Shown here: piece by piece, positions 11,993 to 22,271 of the stretch
Layout of the letters: each line of letters starts with the position of its first letter
Position numbering within the stretch: the stretch's first letter is position 1
From: Fusarium oxysporum f. sp. lycopersici 4287
Lineage: Eukaryota; Ascomycota; Sordariomycetes; Hypocreales; Nectriaceae
Length of the DNA stretch: 64,000 nucleotides
Direction: 5' to 3'
Assembly: GCF_000149955.1 (NCBI RefSeq)
Contig: NC_030992.1
Coordinates: 2,593,477-2,657,476 of the forward strand
Made by a program: the position numbers and the translations under genes
The notes under the pieces: generated by a model
Told to the model about the DNA's origin: nothing
Database searches by the model: none
What the model saw: the letters and a program-made list of their open reading frames with translations, nothing else

Positions 11993-13081
11993 ATGGCGAC
12001 AAATGCAGCAGCAGAGGCTGCGACCTCAGAGAAGCCGCATGTGGCAAAAGCAAAGCGATCCTGGCCACTGTGGAAGAAGCTCACTGCCTTTGGCGTGACA
12101 CTTTCAGTCATCATCGCTCTGGCTGTTGGACTTGGTGTTGGCCTCACTCGAGGAAAGGGAGGAAACAACAGCGACGATACTGCTAACTCAGAGGCCGACG
12201 ATTCAACAGAACCCTATCTCAAAGCCCGCAGCAGTCTTTGGCAACCCAAAGTTGGCGCACAATGGCAGATTGTTCTCCTCAAGCCTATAAAGCTCAACAA
12301 GGACGGCTCCGCCAAGGATCTCAAGCCCAACGTTGGCATTTACGACCTGGATCTCTATGATAACGACGCTGAGACCTTTGCAGCCCTACACAAGGCTGGC
12401 AAGAAGGTCATCTGCTACTTCAGCGCCGGATCATGGGAGGATTGGCGTGATGACAAGAACCAGTTCAAGAAGGCCGATCTTGGCAAGACTCTCGACGGCT
12501 GGCCTGATGAGAAATGGCTCAACCTGAGAAGCACCAATGTTCGCAACATCATGAAGAAGCGCATCAAGCTTGCTGCTCAGAAGGGATGCGACGCTATTGA
12601 TCCCGACAACGTCGACGGTTATGTAAGTAGTATCACTTATTCTTAAAGTACGTATAAGAACTAACACGAGCCGTAGCAAAATGACAATGGCCTCAAGCTG
12701 ACCAAGAAAGACTCTATCGACTATATTAAGTTCCTCGCTGCAGAGGCTGCAAAGTACAATATGTCCACTGGTCTCAAGAACGCCGGCGACATCATCTCCT
12801 CTGTTCTCTCCTACGTCCAGTTCTCAGTCAATGAGCAATGCGTCGAGTACTCTGAATGTGAGACATTTGCGAAGTTCATCAAGGCCAAGAAGCCTGTTTT
12901 CAATATTGAATATCCCAAGGGTGCGCCCAAGGTCAAGGAGTCCGATCGCAAAGCCATTTGCTCGAAGAAGGGCAAGGCAAAGGGTACAGAAGGTTTCAGC
13001 ACTGTTATCAAGAAGATGAATCTTGATGGTTGGGTCATGTACTGCACCGGGAATACCTATCAGACTGCAGTCGAGAACTGA
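11993..13081 (+). CDS. GH114 endo-alpha-1,4-polygalactosaminidase, type II membrane protein
   Basis: Two exons, join(11993..12622, 12677..13081), 344 residues. The 54 nt intron has donor GTAAGT and a CTAAC branch point. I start at ATG 11993 (MATNAAAEAA) because it places a cytosolic Lys/Arg-rich stretch before a single TM helix at about residues 31-51, the layout of a type II membrane enzyme. The lumenal/outer part is a GH114 TIM-barrel: WQIVL, GIYDLDLYD, KVICYFSAGSWE, DEKWLNLRS and CDAIDPDNVDGY are the family's conserved blocks, with the acidic residues expected at the active site. Aspergillus Ega3 is a membrane-anchored GH114 enzyme acting on de-N-acetylated galactosaminogalactan. The same substrate is inferred here. 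No other galactosaminogalactan gene is seen nearby, so this copy is unlinked or serves another glycan. Confidence 0.88.
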
Positions 13082-13472
13082 TACACCTGGGGAAGTCCAC
13101 AGAGGTTACATACGTCATCATAAATATCATGATATCACAATTTAGGTTGCGATATATTTCAAAATCCTTGATATGAAATGATAAAGGTCCTATCAATTGT
13201 CGGTCGTTCTTTATTGTCATAACCCGTGAGTCGTAATCCTAAGTACTTGTCGTGTAGACGTTATTAGCTCCCAACCTTTATCCACCATATTTTCACTTCC
13301 AAATTTATGTACAAGTTTCCAACGGTATAGCCATAGAGCATCTTGTCGCGCTAGCAACTTGAAGTCCGCTAATATCCTAAATAAGGGGTATCCTGATAAT
13401 TAAAAACCGCCCAGAACTCAAAATGATTTTCAACACCGGTGAACAACAAGAAGCTTATGCTGAATCGGCGCT
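13082..13472. other. Intergenic between convergent genes
   Basis: This 391 bp AT-rich stretch holds the 3' ends of the GH114 gene (+) and the zinc-cluster gene (-). Nothing else was seen. Confidence 0.6.
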
Positions 13473-16353
13473 TTATGTAGCTGCCATATACTTGGGCCCT
13501 CCCTCTTGTTTGAACAGCCAGTCACTGTTGGCGTCGACCATGAAGTTGGTTATATTAAACTCGTTTGACGCCCCCAAGCCCGTTCCGTTCTCGTTGGACG
13601 CGCCCATCTCGGCTCCTGGCGGAGCCGGTGTTCCGTTGGTGCCAGAAATATGTTCACCCCCAAAAGGGAGTCGAGGCACGTTGAAAAAGTCGAACACGTC
13701 AAGATACTCAAGCTCGTTGGGAGCGGGTGTCCTCGCGGGTGTGACGCTGGGTAACCTACTCAGAGCACTAGGCTGTCTGGGCTGCCGCGAGATGAGGAAA
13801 TCCAAGTCAAATGCTGTGCGTCGCATATCAGAAAGGATTTTGACCGAACTGGGCGTAATCCCGTCACCTTGTCGCTCGCTATCGTGATGCTCATCCAAGA
13901 CTCTTTGCAGCAACTGGGAATAACGTGCTGCAACAGGCCAGTAACGACCCATTTCACGCAGACTATCGACGAAGAACGGAAGCTGTGGTGAAAGTTTATG
14001 TTCAACTGTTGAGCCATGAACAAGGAGCAGACGAGCCGAAACCCAGAGAGTAAAAGCAAATGGTGGACCCAGCTTTGCTAGCATCCCATTGTTCACAACA
14101 AATTCTCCGAGGGCAGCCACATTTTCAACTGCACCATGACATCGTTGCGACGCGCTATATGATGGAGTGAATATGGGTGACCTCGTTGTAGGATAGGCAG
14201 CTGACGAGTGGAGGCGAATAACGGCCGTATGGTAGGTGGCATGAAGCATAACCCAAGCGCAGTTGATGCTTTTACTTCCTGGATGGAACAGTTTTGCCAT
14301 ATTTCCAAATTCACCAGGAAGACTGAACTTCCAGGATGTCAGCATGTTGTCCAGTTCCTTGTACCGCATCTGCCATTGTTCCACATCGCTCAAGGCACTA
14401 ATATCGACTGGCTGTTTAAGAAATTTGTGTATCTTGGATAGAATACCGAGAATCTCGATGTAGTAGGCAAATGCACCCAGGTTCTCTGGCTGATCAATAT
14501 CATGACCGGGTGAACCAGAGTGTAGGTCAGTGCTGAACCATCGGGTATCGACCTTTTGGTTCTTGATCCACAAGTCGTCGCGGCACGGTAATGTCCTGTC
14601 AATCTCCTTGTCGTCCAGAGCAAATTCAAAAGCAGTTGCAAGAGTCGCATATCTGTCCAGAAGATATATCATCCAAAATAGACGCCGTCTCGCCTCTTCC
14701 TCGATAAAATCCTTGGGTTCCGAGAGTGTCATGGCTCGAAGTGTATATATTGAAAGGTAATGAGGCGACACAGTCGAGGAGGTGATTTCAACAGCGAGAC
14801 CAAGCTGTACTACAGAACGAGTGATCAAAGCCATGATATTCCACCCTGGTGGACCGTTACTGCTCCCACAAAGATCAAGCGCCAGGATAACGAGAGCTTG
14901 CAACGCCTTGACCGAGGAATTTTCCATGCCATAAAGGAGAACGCGTTCTTTGGAAACTCGGTGATAGTGCTCTCGCCGCTCCTCTGTTAGCCTAGCATCC
15001 GTCGAGTAGCGCATTGTGGTTGCAACTATGGCGTGGAGTAGAACTCGATCTGTTTCATCAAGGGCAGACGGTCCAAAAAGGCTATCTAGAGTTGTTTTTC
15101 GGTGTAGAATGGGGCACCAAGTATTGATATGCTTGAAGTAGAGATCAACAAGTGCATAGAGAAGGTCGTAAGGCGGCATGTCTCGATCTGGGGTCGATGT
15201 GCCTGGAGCCGATGATAGTGGGGCCGTGGGTGAATGAATGTTGGGTTGCACAGACGTGTAATAGTCTTGAGTGACAGCGGCATGTTGCATGGGTGATAAC
15301 TGGGAGGATGCTGCCACACCTGACATCGACGCCTGGTTCTGACTCTGGTAACCATCGTTCATTCTAGGTGTATGAGCAACGTTGAAATCGAGACTCTGTG
15401 TGCTCGGGGCAAAGTTGGAGCTGGGTGCCTTCTGACCAAACATGACAGGATCGGTTTGGGGTGTTCGAACTGGTTCTGAAGGTCGGAAGAGGTTTGGGTG
15501 AGTATCTCGTGGAGTTCCTTGGTCGCTCGGAAGACTTGGGTTACTATGCCGAATACTGGCAGCTAAGACAGGATTTGTGTTTGATGCCAAGTTGCCGTGG
15601 AGAATCTCAGCATGGGAGCGCAATATCTCCTCAAGCTTGTCGAGGCGCTGCTCAAGCTCGCGACCATAGCCTGCTCTTAAACCAGGCTTCTTGCGTTCTT
15701 TGTATTCGCATATAGCGCCATTGCGGCTACACCAGCCGCACGATGGTTGCCCACGATCACACTTAACCTGGCAGGTGAGAAGGATCAGTATTGATTGACA
15801 TAAGGAAAACACCAAGAGACAAGATCGTGTCACGGAGGGCATACCTTTCTTTGCTTACATAGCTCACATCTGGGTACAATACTGTTAGTCTCAGTGTCGG
15901 CGACAACCTGTATATTTGAGGACAAGGTGGATTGTATTTGTAATGTGGTATAGTAGTTGAGATTTTGTGAGGGCGGGGAGCATGAAGCATGAGGCGATGA
16001 AGTGGCCTCAGATGGCGGCATGGTGTTGATAAGAGAGTACAAGAAATGTAGATAAGACTCCAACATGATTATCAAATCATGGACTTATCAAGAGGACGAA
16101 AGGAAACCTTATCAATACATGGACTCAACGAGAGTGCAAGGTAAGGTACGATTCACAAAGTATGTAGAGGAAGCGAACGGAGACGAGTAGAAAGCTGCAC
16201 TTACGAAACCGAGACAGGACGCTTTCTCTTCCCATTACGACAGAGTGTTTCGTGGTCGCCGTGGTCCTCATCCTCGCTAGGGAATTGGTTGGCTTCATCA
16301 CTGTCTGCTTCTGTAGAGGGCGGGCGATTTCCAACCGAGCCCTCGCCCGACAT
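13473..16353 (-). CDS. Zn2Cys6 fungal transcription factor
   Basis: Three exons, complement(join(13473..15767, 15845..15869, 16205..16353)), 822 residues. The middle exon is only 25 nt and completes the zinc cluster: Cys51, 54, 61, 68, 71 and 78 in C-x2-C-x6-C-x6-C-x2-C-x6-C spacing, preceded by a basic KRKRPVSVS stretch. The intron before the microexon ends with ACTAAC and then CCCAG, a strong branch and acceptor. A coiled coil follows (RELEQRLDKLEEIL), then a disordered linker. The PF04082-type middle domain comes next (DLYFKHINTWCPILHR, then RRRLFWMIYLLDRYA). Members are nuclear binuclear-cluster activators of catabolic or secondary pathways. It is divergent from the rhamnonate dehydratase gene across 2.0 kb, so I infer it may regulate the rhamnose genes, as linked or unlinked Gal4-type regulators do in other fungi. 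An alternative ATG at 16021 reads through intron 1 and loses the basic leader; I consider it a false start. Confidence 0.85.
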
Positions 16354-18372
16354 TTTGCTGGCCCCGTTCTGCATGGCTGAGAGTAAGATGTTGGGCTTTG
16401 GGTTCCCTTTTCCCCAGAGCCCTTGCCGCTGGTCGTGTGTCGGTACGATGCAAGAACGAGCTCACCAGCGGTCGTGTGAGAGTCGATGATAGTGAGGCCG
16501 AATAACAGGGGTTAGCTCAGGCAAAGCAAGCATGCCACGAGATGATGGATAGCAGGTATGCGCGCGAACGATGAGTCCGCGTTCGTTGCAAAGGAGACCT
16601 CGCGATCCGGGATAATGGCCAGCGGGATCAGGAGAATGATCGCCCGAGGATAAATAGGCCTGTCCCGTACTAAGTACTAAGAGAATGGGTGTAGGACCTG
16701 CGCTGCAGTTGGGGAGTGGCCTACTATTGTCGGGGTAATGCAAAAGATTTTGACCAATACCGCGAATTACCGAAAAGCACGAATGCTTGCTGTTAATGTT
16801 ATTTATGAGCAGCCCTGTTCCCCTTTGCCTATCACCTGTTTTTCTCGCTTTTCTCCTCGCTTTCTGCTGGCTTTGTGCCTCGGACGGATGGGAAGTGGCG
16901 CCGTGATGACCGGACCAATTTGAGGTGGGCCGAGGTGGACTCGGGGCTAAACAAACTGCCAGAACTCGGTTTCGTCGGTGTACTTCCGTTGGCCGGAGCC
17001 GCAGAATAAATTATCAAGAGTTGCAACACAGCTATGAGAGACTCTTTAGGATATTGATTTGTTTTGATAATGAACCGGGGATCATAGGTGGTGAGGAAAT
17101 GGAGAGACACAGCTTGCTTGCACATGCAACCGGATATCCAACTAAGGCAAGGTAGGATGGGCATAAAACTTTCAAGTAATGCGGAGAGAAGGAGCTGATC
17201 TCGCGCCGCACGCGTACCTTCCCAAACCTTCTTGCCTCGACTTCGCCCTCACAAGCTCTTTCCTCAAGGGGTTGAGGCGGGGAAATGAAAGAAGCGGTAT
17301 AATCTGATTTGTGGAATGAGATATACAAGTGGATCAGTTGCCGAATTCATTGCCCCAGACCAGATGTAGCACATGCTTCACCCATGTCAGTGCAGCATTG
17401 TTCTGTTCAGCCTCAGAAGCGGTCACTGTTTTTGAGCACGTCAACTTATATCAGGCTCAATGACCTTGATAGAGCTAACATCCATCAGAGTACGGGTGGC
17501 AGGGGATATCTTATGCTGTGAGACGGAAGTGTCTATATCTCCGTCCATAGGTATACTTTTATAAATATGATGTTGATCGCTTTCGAGCCACGACTGGTTT
17601 TTCTTTTTACCCTACCTAAGCTGCTAACGTAATTATATGCTCTCCACAGTTGCCGACTTCTTATGCCTTTTCCTCCCCTGTCACCCCGCAAAGACCGGGC
17701 TCGGCTTTCAAGAGCCTCCACTGGGTGCGAGATTAGGTCTACCAACAGCTGACATAGACTTCAGTATGACTGCAGGTAGTAATGGGGATCAACAACAAGA
17801 GCTCAAAGGCAAAACCCCCCCTCCCCCCAAAATGCTCGTAACTTCCAACTGCCCCAGAAAAACAACCTAAGGGAAAAGTTGGGAACCTATGAGCCGCCTC
17901 TAAGCTACGTGATCATAGCCTAAGGTTCCCTCAACTCTTGTGGAACCCCGACGAGGACCGAGAAAATATGGAGATGACCCTGTAATTGGGGAAGGTTCCA
18001 TCATCAACACCAACTTCGGTGCATCTTAACCCGATATCTGCTTTGCCAGAGGGGATCCCGGCGCACGTTTTGCCGGCTTCTGCCCTCGGAATGCTATCAC
18101 AAGACTTACTGGCCAGTCAATCATGAGCTTCGCGACTAAAGCCATTGGCTCCTGTGTTCCATGATCCGCGATCGGTTGCAATTGTGTTTTCAAGCCCACC
18201 TTGTAGTGCCACAAGTGCATCCTTTGTAAATAAGCCCATCCCCAGCTCGTAGCCATCTTGTTTTCTTCTTCATTCAACGCCTTCGTCAGAATCTCCTGCA
18301 CATCTTCTGAGTAGTCACTCTAAGCATCTCACAATTCATTTCATTCTCTTGACTTCTCTTACATTATTCACA
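16354..18372. other. Intergenic: divergent promoter region of the transcription factor and LRA2
   Basis: This is 2.0 kb between two outward-facing start codons. No exon was recognised. It contains one CGG-N11-CCG Gal4-type site near the LRA2 end (listed separately) and C-rich runs near 17,810-17,830. The last 100 bp before 18373 is CT/CA-rich, as expected of a fungal leader. Confidence 0.6.
18059..18075. promoter_or_regulatory. Candidate zinc-cluster binding site CGG-N11-CCG
   Basis: An inverted CGG pair separated by exactly 11 bases lies about 300 bp upstream of the LRA2 start codon, inside a CCGGC...GCCGG imperfect palindrome. Gal4-type dimers bind such sites. The linked Zn2Cys6 factor is a natural candidate, but this is inference from spacing alone. 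Confidence 0.45.
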
Positions 18373-19940
18373 ATGACGTCTGTTAAGGACTTCCCCAAGA
18401 TCAAGGCTGTAAGGTCATTCATTATCGGTGGCGTTGGATCAGGTATGCCGTCTCGCTTTCTGCGCAGTGAAGAAGAACTGGGGGGGGAGAGTATTTGAGC
18501 AATGTTAACGAATTGCGAAACAGGTGGTGATTATCACAATGTCAAGGGTGGTCACTGGTACGCTCGCTCACCCTGCCTCTGTAAAACTGGCCTCGATCGC
18601 ATTACTCACATTCTATTTGTAGGCTCATCGACAGCGATATCTCAACACCAGCTTCAAAATGGGAGAAGTACAAGAAGTCGCGTACTAGCTGGGGCATCAA
18701 CGTTCTCGGGTCATTTCTTGTCGAGATTGAAGCTACAGACGGCACAGTTGGTTTCGCAACTGGTTTTGGAGGTGAGTTTGAACCCCTGTGTCAAGCCAAT
18801 GACACAATTACTCGAGACCTTTAGAGTGCCTAACATTTGTCAATAGGCCCTCCCGCGTGCTGGCTCGTTCACGAGCACTTCGAGCGTTTCCTCATCGGTG
18901 CCGACCCCCGCAACACCAACCTTCTTTTCGAGCAGATGTACCGAGCCTCCATGTTCTATGGTCGCAAAGGTCTCCCTATTGCCATCATCTCAGTTATCGA
19001 TCTCGCCCTGTGGGATTTGATCGGAAAGGTTCGCAATGAGCCCGTGTATCGTCTCATTGGTGGTGCTACCAAGGAGCGCCTCGACTTCTACTGCACTGGC
19101 CCTGAGCCTACCGCTGCCAAGTCCATGGGTTTCTGGGGAGCAAAGGTTCCTCTGCCTTTCTGCCCCGACGATGGCCATGAGGGTCTGCGAAAGAACGTCG
19201 AGTTCTTGCGAAAGCACCGTGAAGCTGTTGGCCCCGATTTCCCCATCATGGTCGACTGCTACATGAGTCTTAACGTCACGTACACAATCGAACTTGTCAA
19301 GGCTTGTCTCGATCTCAACATCAACTGGTGGGAGGAATGCTTGTCCCCCGATGACACCGATGGCTTTGCACTCATCAAGCGGGCCCATCCTACTGTCAAG
19401 TTCACAACTGGTGAGCACGAGTACTCACGATATGGTTTCCGCAAACTCGTTGAGGGCCGCAATCTCGATATTATCCAGCCTGATGTTATGTGGCTTGGTG
19501 GTCTAACTGAGCTTCTGAAGGTCGCTGCTTTGGCTGCCGCCTACGATATTCCGGTTGTTCCTCACGCGAGTGGACCTTATAGCTACCACTTCCAGATCTC
19601 TCAGCCCAACACTCCCTTCCAGGAGTATTTGGCCAACTCTCCCGACGGCCGCAGCGTGTTGCCTGTGTTTGGAGACCTCTTTACCGACGAGCCCATTCCT
19701 ACCAAGGGCTTCCTTACCACCGCTGACCTGGACAAGCCCGGTTTCGGCTTAACCATCAACCCAGCTGCTAGAGCCAAGCTCATCCCCAGTGATTATCTGT
19801 TCAAGGTTCCTCAAGTATCATCTCTGGCGCCTTCTATGGAAAGTGAGAGCAAGTTAAGCGAGGAATCCAACAAGCCCAACGGAACGATTGACGCTCTCGC
19901 TGCCAAGGTGGAGAACCTCGCAACATCAACAACTTCTTAA
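18373..19940 (+). CDS. LRA2: L-rhamnonate dehydratase (enolase superfamily)
   Basis: Four exons, join(18373..18442, 18524..18557, 18623..18771, 18847..19940), 448 residues; exon 2 is only 34 nt. All junctions are GT-AG and in frame. The N-terminal capping domain (KAVRSFIIGGVGSG, DYHNVKGGHW) is followed by a mandelate-racemase-type barrel. Candidate metal ligands and catalytic residues are Asp221 (VDCYMS), Glu247 (WWEECLSPDD), Glu274 (TTGEHEYSRYGF) and His324 (VPHASGPYSYHF). These match the order and rough spacing known in bacterial rhamnonate dehydratase. The reaction removes water from L-rhamnonate to give 2-keto-3-deoxy-L-rhamnonate. An acidic Ser-rich tail of about 45 residues is added at the C-terminus. 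It is neighboured downstream by L-rhamnose 1-dehydrogenase on the same strand; the lactonase and aldolase of the pathway are not in the window. AATAAA occurs near 20122. Confidence 0.9.
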
Positions 19941-21452
19941 AAGCGATTGTCATGCTATCATATCTCAGTCCTGGATTTGTGGTTGTGTTTATGTTTTGCG
20001 GCCGCCTGAGTAGGTCTGGTGAAAGGAAGGAAATTGTACATCGCTATGGTGTTGTTGTTATTTGGATATAGATGACGTTTGGCAATTTGCATGGTTCTCC
20101 ATTGCGTTTTTAGACGTTTCAAATAAAGTAGATTGAAAACAATTCGAGTCTTTACTTAATATGGATTTGATAACGGGCTTTGCATGCTTCTGCGATCATT
20201 TTGGATGTAGTAAATCATTGCGAGGAAACGACAGCTTCTTGTCATACGGAGGCCAGCCATCCATACAACTTCATCAAAGTCACGTCGATGTCAATGATCG
20301 ACCAAAATGAAACTTCAATAATTATGAGTCGCATAAGGTGACCCAGAGGAGCATACACGATCTTGATAAACGTGGCACACTCCACTTGAGAGGTGTGTAC
20401 ACGCCCCACGACAACAGGATAGACGCGACGTTGAGGTGGCCGACACTGCATCGTGAGATCCTTTTTTGGGGGTCAAACGGTGACCGTTAGGCTTTCAACG
20501 CCACCTCGAGACGGTGGCCGTTCTGAAAACCCACATCGTGGCAATGGAACCCTCACGATACTGAACGGCCAGTACCCCAGGCCCCAGTAAAGAGCCGTTG
20601 GCTTGAGCTTTCGGGGATATGTGGGCACTGGTACCACAGAGGGAATCACATACAGTAGATGCCATTATATGTATCGGTTTCACGATACCAGTTTTGTTTT
20701 CAGTTGGTGTTTTGGTTCTGTCTCATGGCATCCACTAAAATGAGATTCTACTGTTGAAAATGGCCCAGATCCCCCCATCTCAATTCTTGGCTAAGAAGAT
20801 TTCAGAAGCATTTCTCCCACTTTAGTTGGGTTTCCCCACCGGCATCTCGCGTTAAAGCATACCGAGATGGCAACAAGATCCATCATGTCGAAGAAATCTG
20901 GTTCACTAATTGACCCCTCGCTGGCCAGTCTACCGAGGCTTTCTCTCGCAAAGTTCTAGATCTAGCAATGTGGACTCGGGCTCGGTGCGAAGGCTCACCC
21001 GGAAGTAAAGAAGCCTAGGTATTTCTTTCGACACTTGTCCCACCATTTGCGCGGGTCTTGATTGCTAACCACCAAAGGAAGAGGGTCGCAGGAAAAGGTG
21101 GGAGAGTTCGGTACTATTAAGAGCCGTTTCCCGTAAATGAGGGGAAGAAAGCTATCGTAATCACCGGTTTAGAAATCTTCAACCCTTCGCCGTTCAAACA
21201 AACCCCTTTACAGAGTTATCATTCTCATAAAATAGAGTCCATCATAGGTCTCATCATAGCTTCACTATTCGCCTTCAACGCCCCTAACATTCACATATCG
21301 GTCCCTCATCCTCGGTATTCCTTCGACCGAACGACGCGAGGTAGCAGACAGAGGACAAGTCAAAAAATTGCAATCCAGATTGAATACTTCCGTTCTCGTG
21401 ACAACAATTACAACAAATACTCACAGCTTATTGCCCACTCAGATAAGCAGTC
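19941..21452. other. Intergenic between LRA2 and LRA1
   Basis: This 1.5 kb stretch holds the 3' end of LRA2 and the promoter of LRA1. Two CGG-N3-CCG palindromes lie at 20,478-20,520 (separate entry). An AT-rich TATA-like stretch (CATAAAATAG) occurs near 21,227. No gene was seen. Confidence 0.6.
20477..20521. promoter_or_regulatory. Pair of CGG-N3-CCG palindromes
   Basis: ACGGTGACCGT (20477-20487) is a perfect 11 bp palindrome around a central G. ACGGTGGCCGT (20511-20521) repeats the same design 34 bp on. An overlapping GCCACC/GGTGGC inverted repeat surrounds the second. They lie about 0.9 kb upstream of the LRA1 start and may be zinc-cluster factor sites; function is inferred. Confidence 0.35.
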
Positions 21453-22271
21453 ATGTTGATGCCAGCGGGTCTTCTCGCCAACAAGAGTGCCATCATCACA
21501 GGCGGCACAACTGGCATTGGCCGTGCCATCTGTCTCGAATTCCTGCGACAAGGGGCGAATGTTGTAGTCAATCATCTAGGCCTCGAGAAGGATAAACCTC
21601 ATCTCGACTCTCTCATCGCTGAGGCCGACGCTATCCGCAAAGCATCATCCACAGCTGGCCTTCTTGATCATCAACCAGGCGATGTTCGCGATCCGGCGAC
21701 GGCAACAGAACTGGTCAAGAAGGCCGTCGAGCACTCTCCCAAGAAGCGACTTGACGTGTGTGTGTCAAACGCTGGTATTTGCACATTTGCCGATTTCCTG
21801 ACGCTCGAGCCGGACCTGCTGTATTCAACAGTGAGAACAAACTTGGATGGTGCCTTTTACATTACCCAAGCCGCCGCCAGGCAGATGGCCCTCAACCAGG
21901 AACCTAAGGGAGGGAGTATCATAGGCGTTTCGTCTATCTCGGCTCTTGTCGGAGGTGGCCAGCAGACACATTACACTCCTACCAAAGCAGGAGTTCTGAG
22001 CTTGATGCAGAGCACAGCATGCGCATTGGGAGAACATAACATCCGGTGTAATGCTCTTCTCCCTGGGACCATCCGCACGCAGTTGAACGATGCCGACCTG
22101 GCTGATGATGCGAAGAGAACCTACATGGAAGGTCGTATCCCTCTGGGAAGGACAGGCTCACCCTCTGACATGGCTGGTCCGGCTGTCTTCCTGGCTTGTC
22201 CAGAGCTGAGCGGATACGTGACGGGCGCACAGCTTCTCGTTGACGGTGGACTCTTCGTCAACCTTCAGTGA
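21453..22271 (+). CDS. LRA1: L-rhamnose 1-dehydrogenase (SDR family)
   Basis: Single exon, 272 residues; a second in-frame ATG at 21459 is also possible. A classical short-chain dehydrogenase: TGGTTGIG at residues 16-23 binds the cofactor, SNAG at 105-108, catalytic Ser at 160/161 (GVSSISA), Tyr174 and Lys178 (YTPTK). The blocks THYTPTKAG, LMQSTACALG, MEGRIPLGR and the ending LLVDGGLFVNLQ are very close to those I know from the yeast Scheffersomyces stipitis L-rhamnose dehydrogenase, so the family call is firm. It oxidises L-rhamnose to L-rhamnono-lactone, the first step of the non-phosphorylated pathway. It lies on the same strand as LRA2, 1.5 kb downstream, with its own promoter. About 14 extra residues between the beta-2 and beta-3 region make it slightly longer than the yeast enzyme. 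Confidence 0.9.
   Translation: MLMPAGLLANKSAIITGGTTGIGRAICLEFLRQGANVVVNHLGLEKDKPHLDSLIAEADAIRKASSTAGLLDHQPGDVRDPATATELVKKAVEHSPKKRLDVCVSNAGICTFADFLTLEPDLLYSTVRTNLDGAFYITQAAARQMALNQEPKGGSIIGVSSISALVGGGQQTHYTPTKAGVLSLMQSTACALGEHNIRCNALLPGTIRTQLNDADLADDAKRTYMEGRIPLGRTGSPSDMAGPAVFLACPELSGYVTGAQLLVDGGLFVNLQ

Noticed and set aside
15830..16075. Alternative N-terminus of the zinc-cluster factor from 16021 or further upstream
   Set aside because: It reads through intron 1; the 16205-16353 exon gives the conserved basic leader and joins at a strong branch and acceptor.
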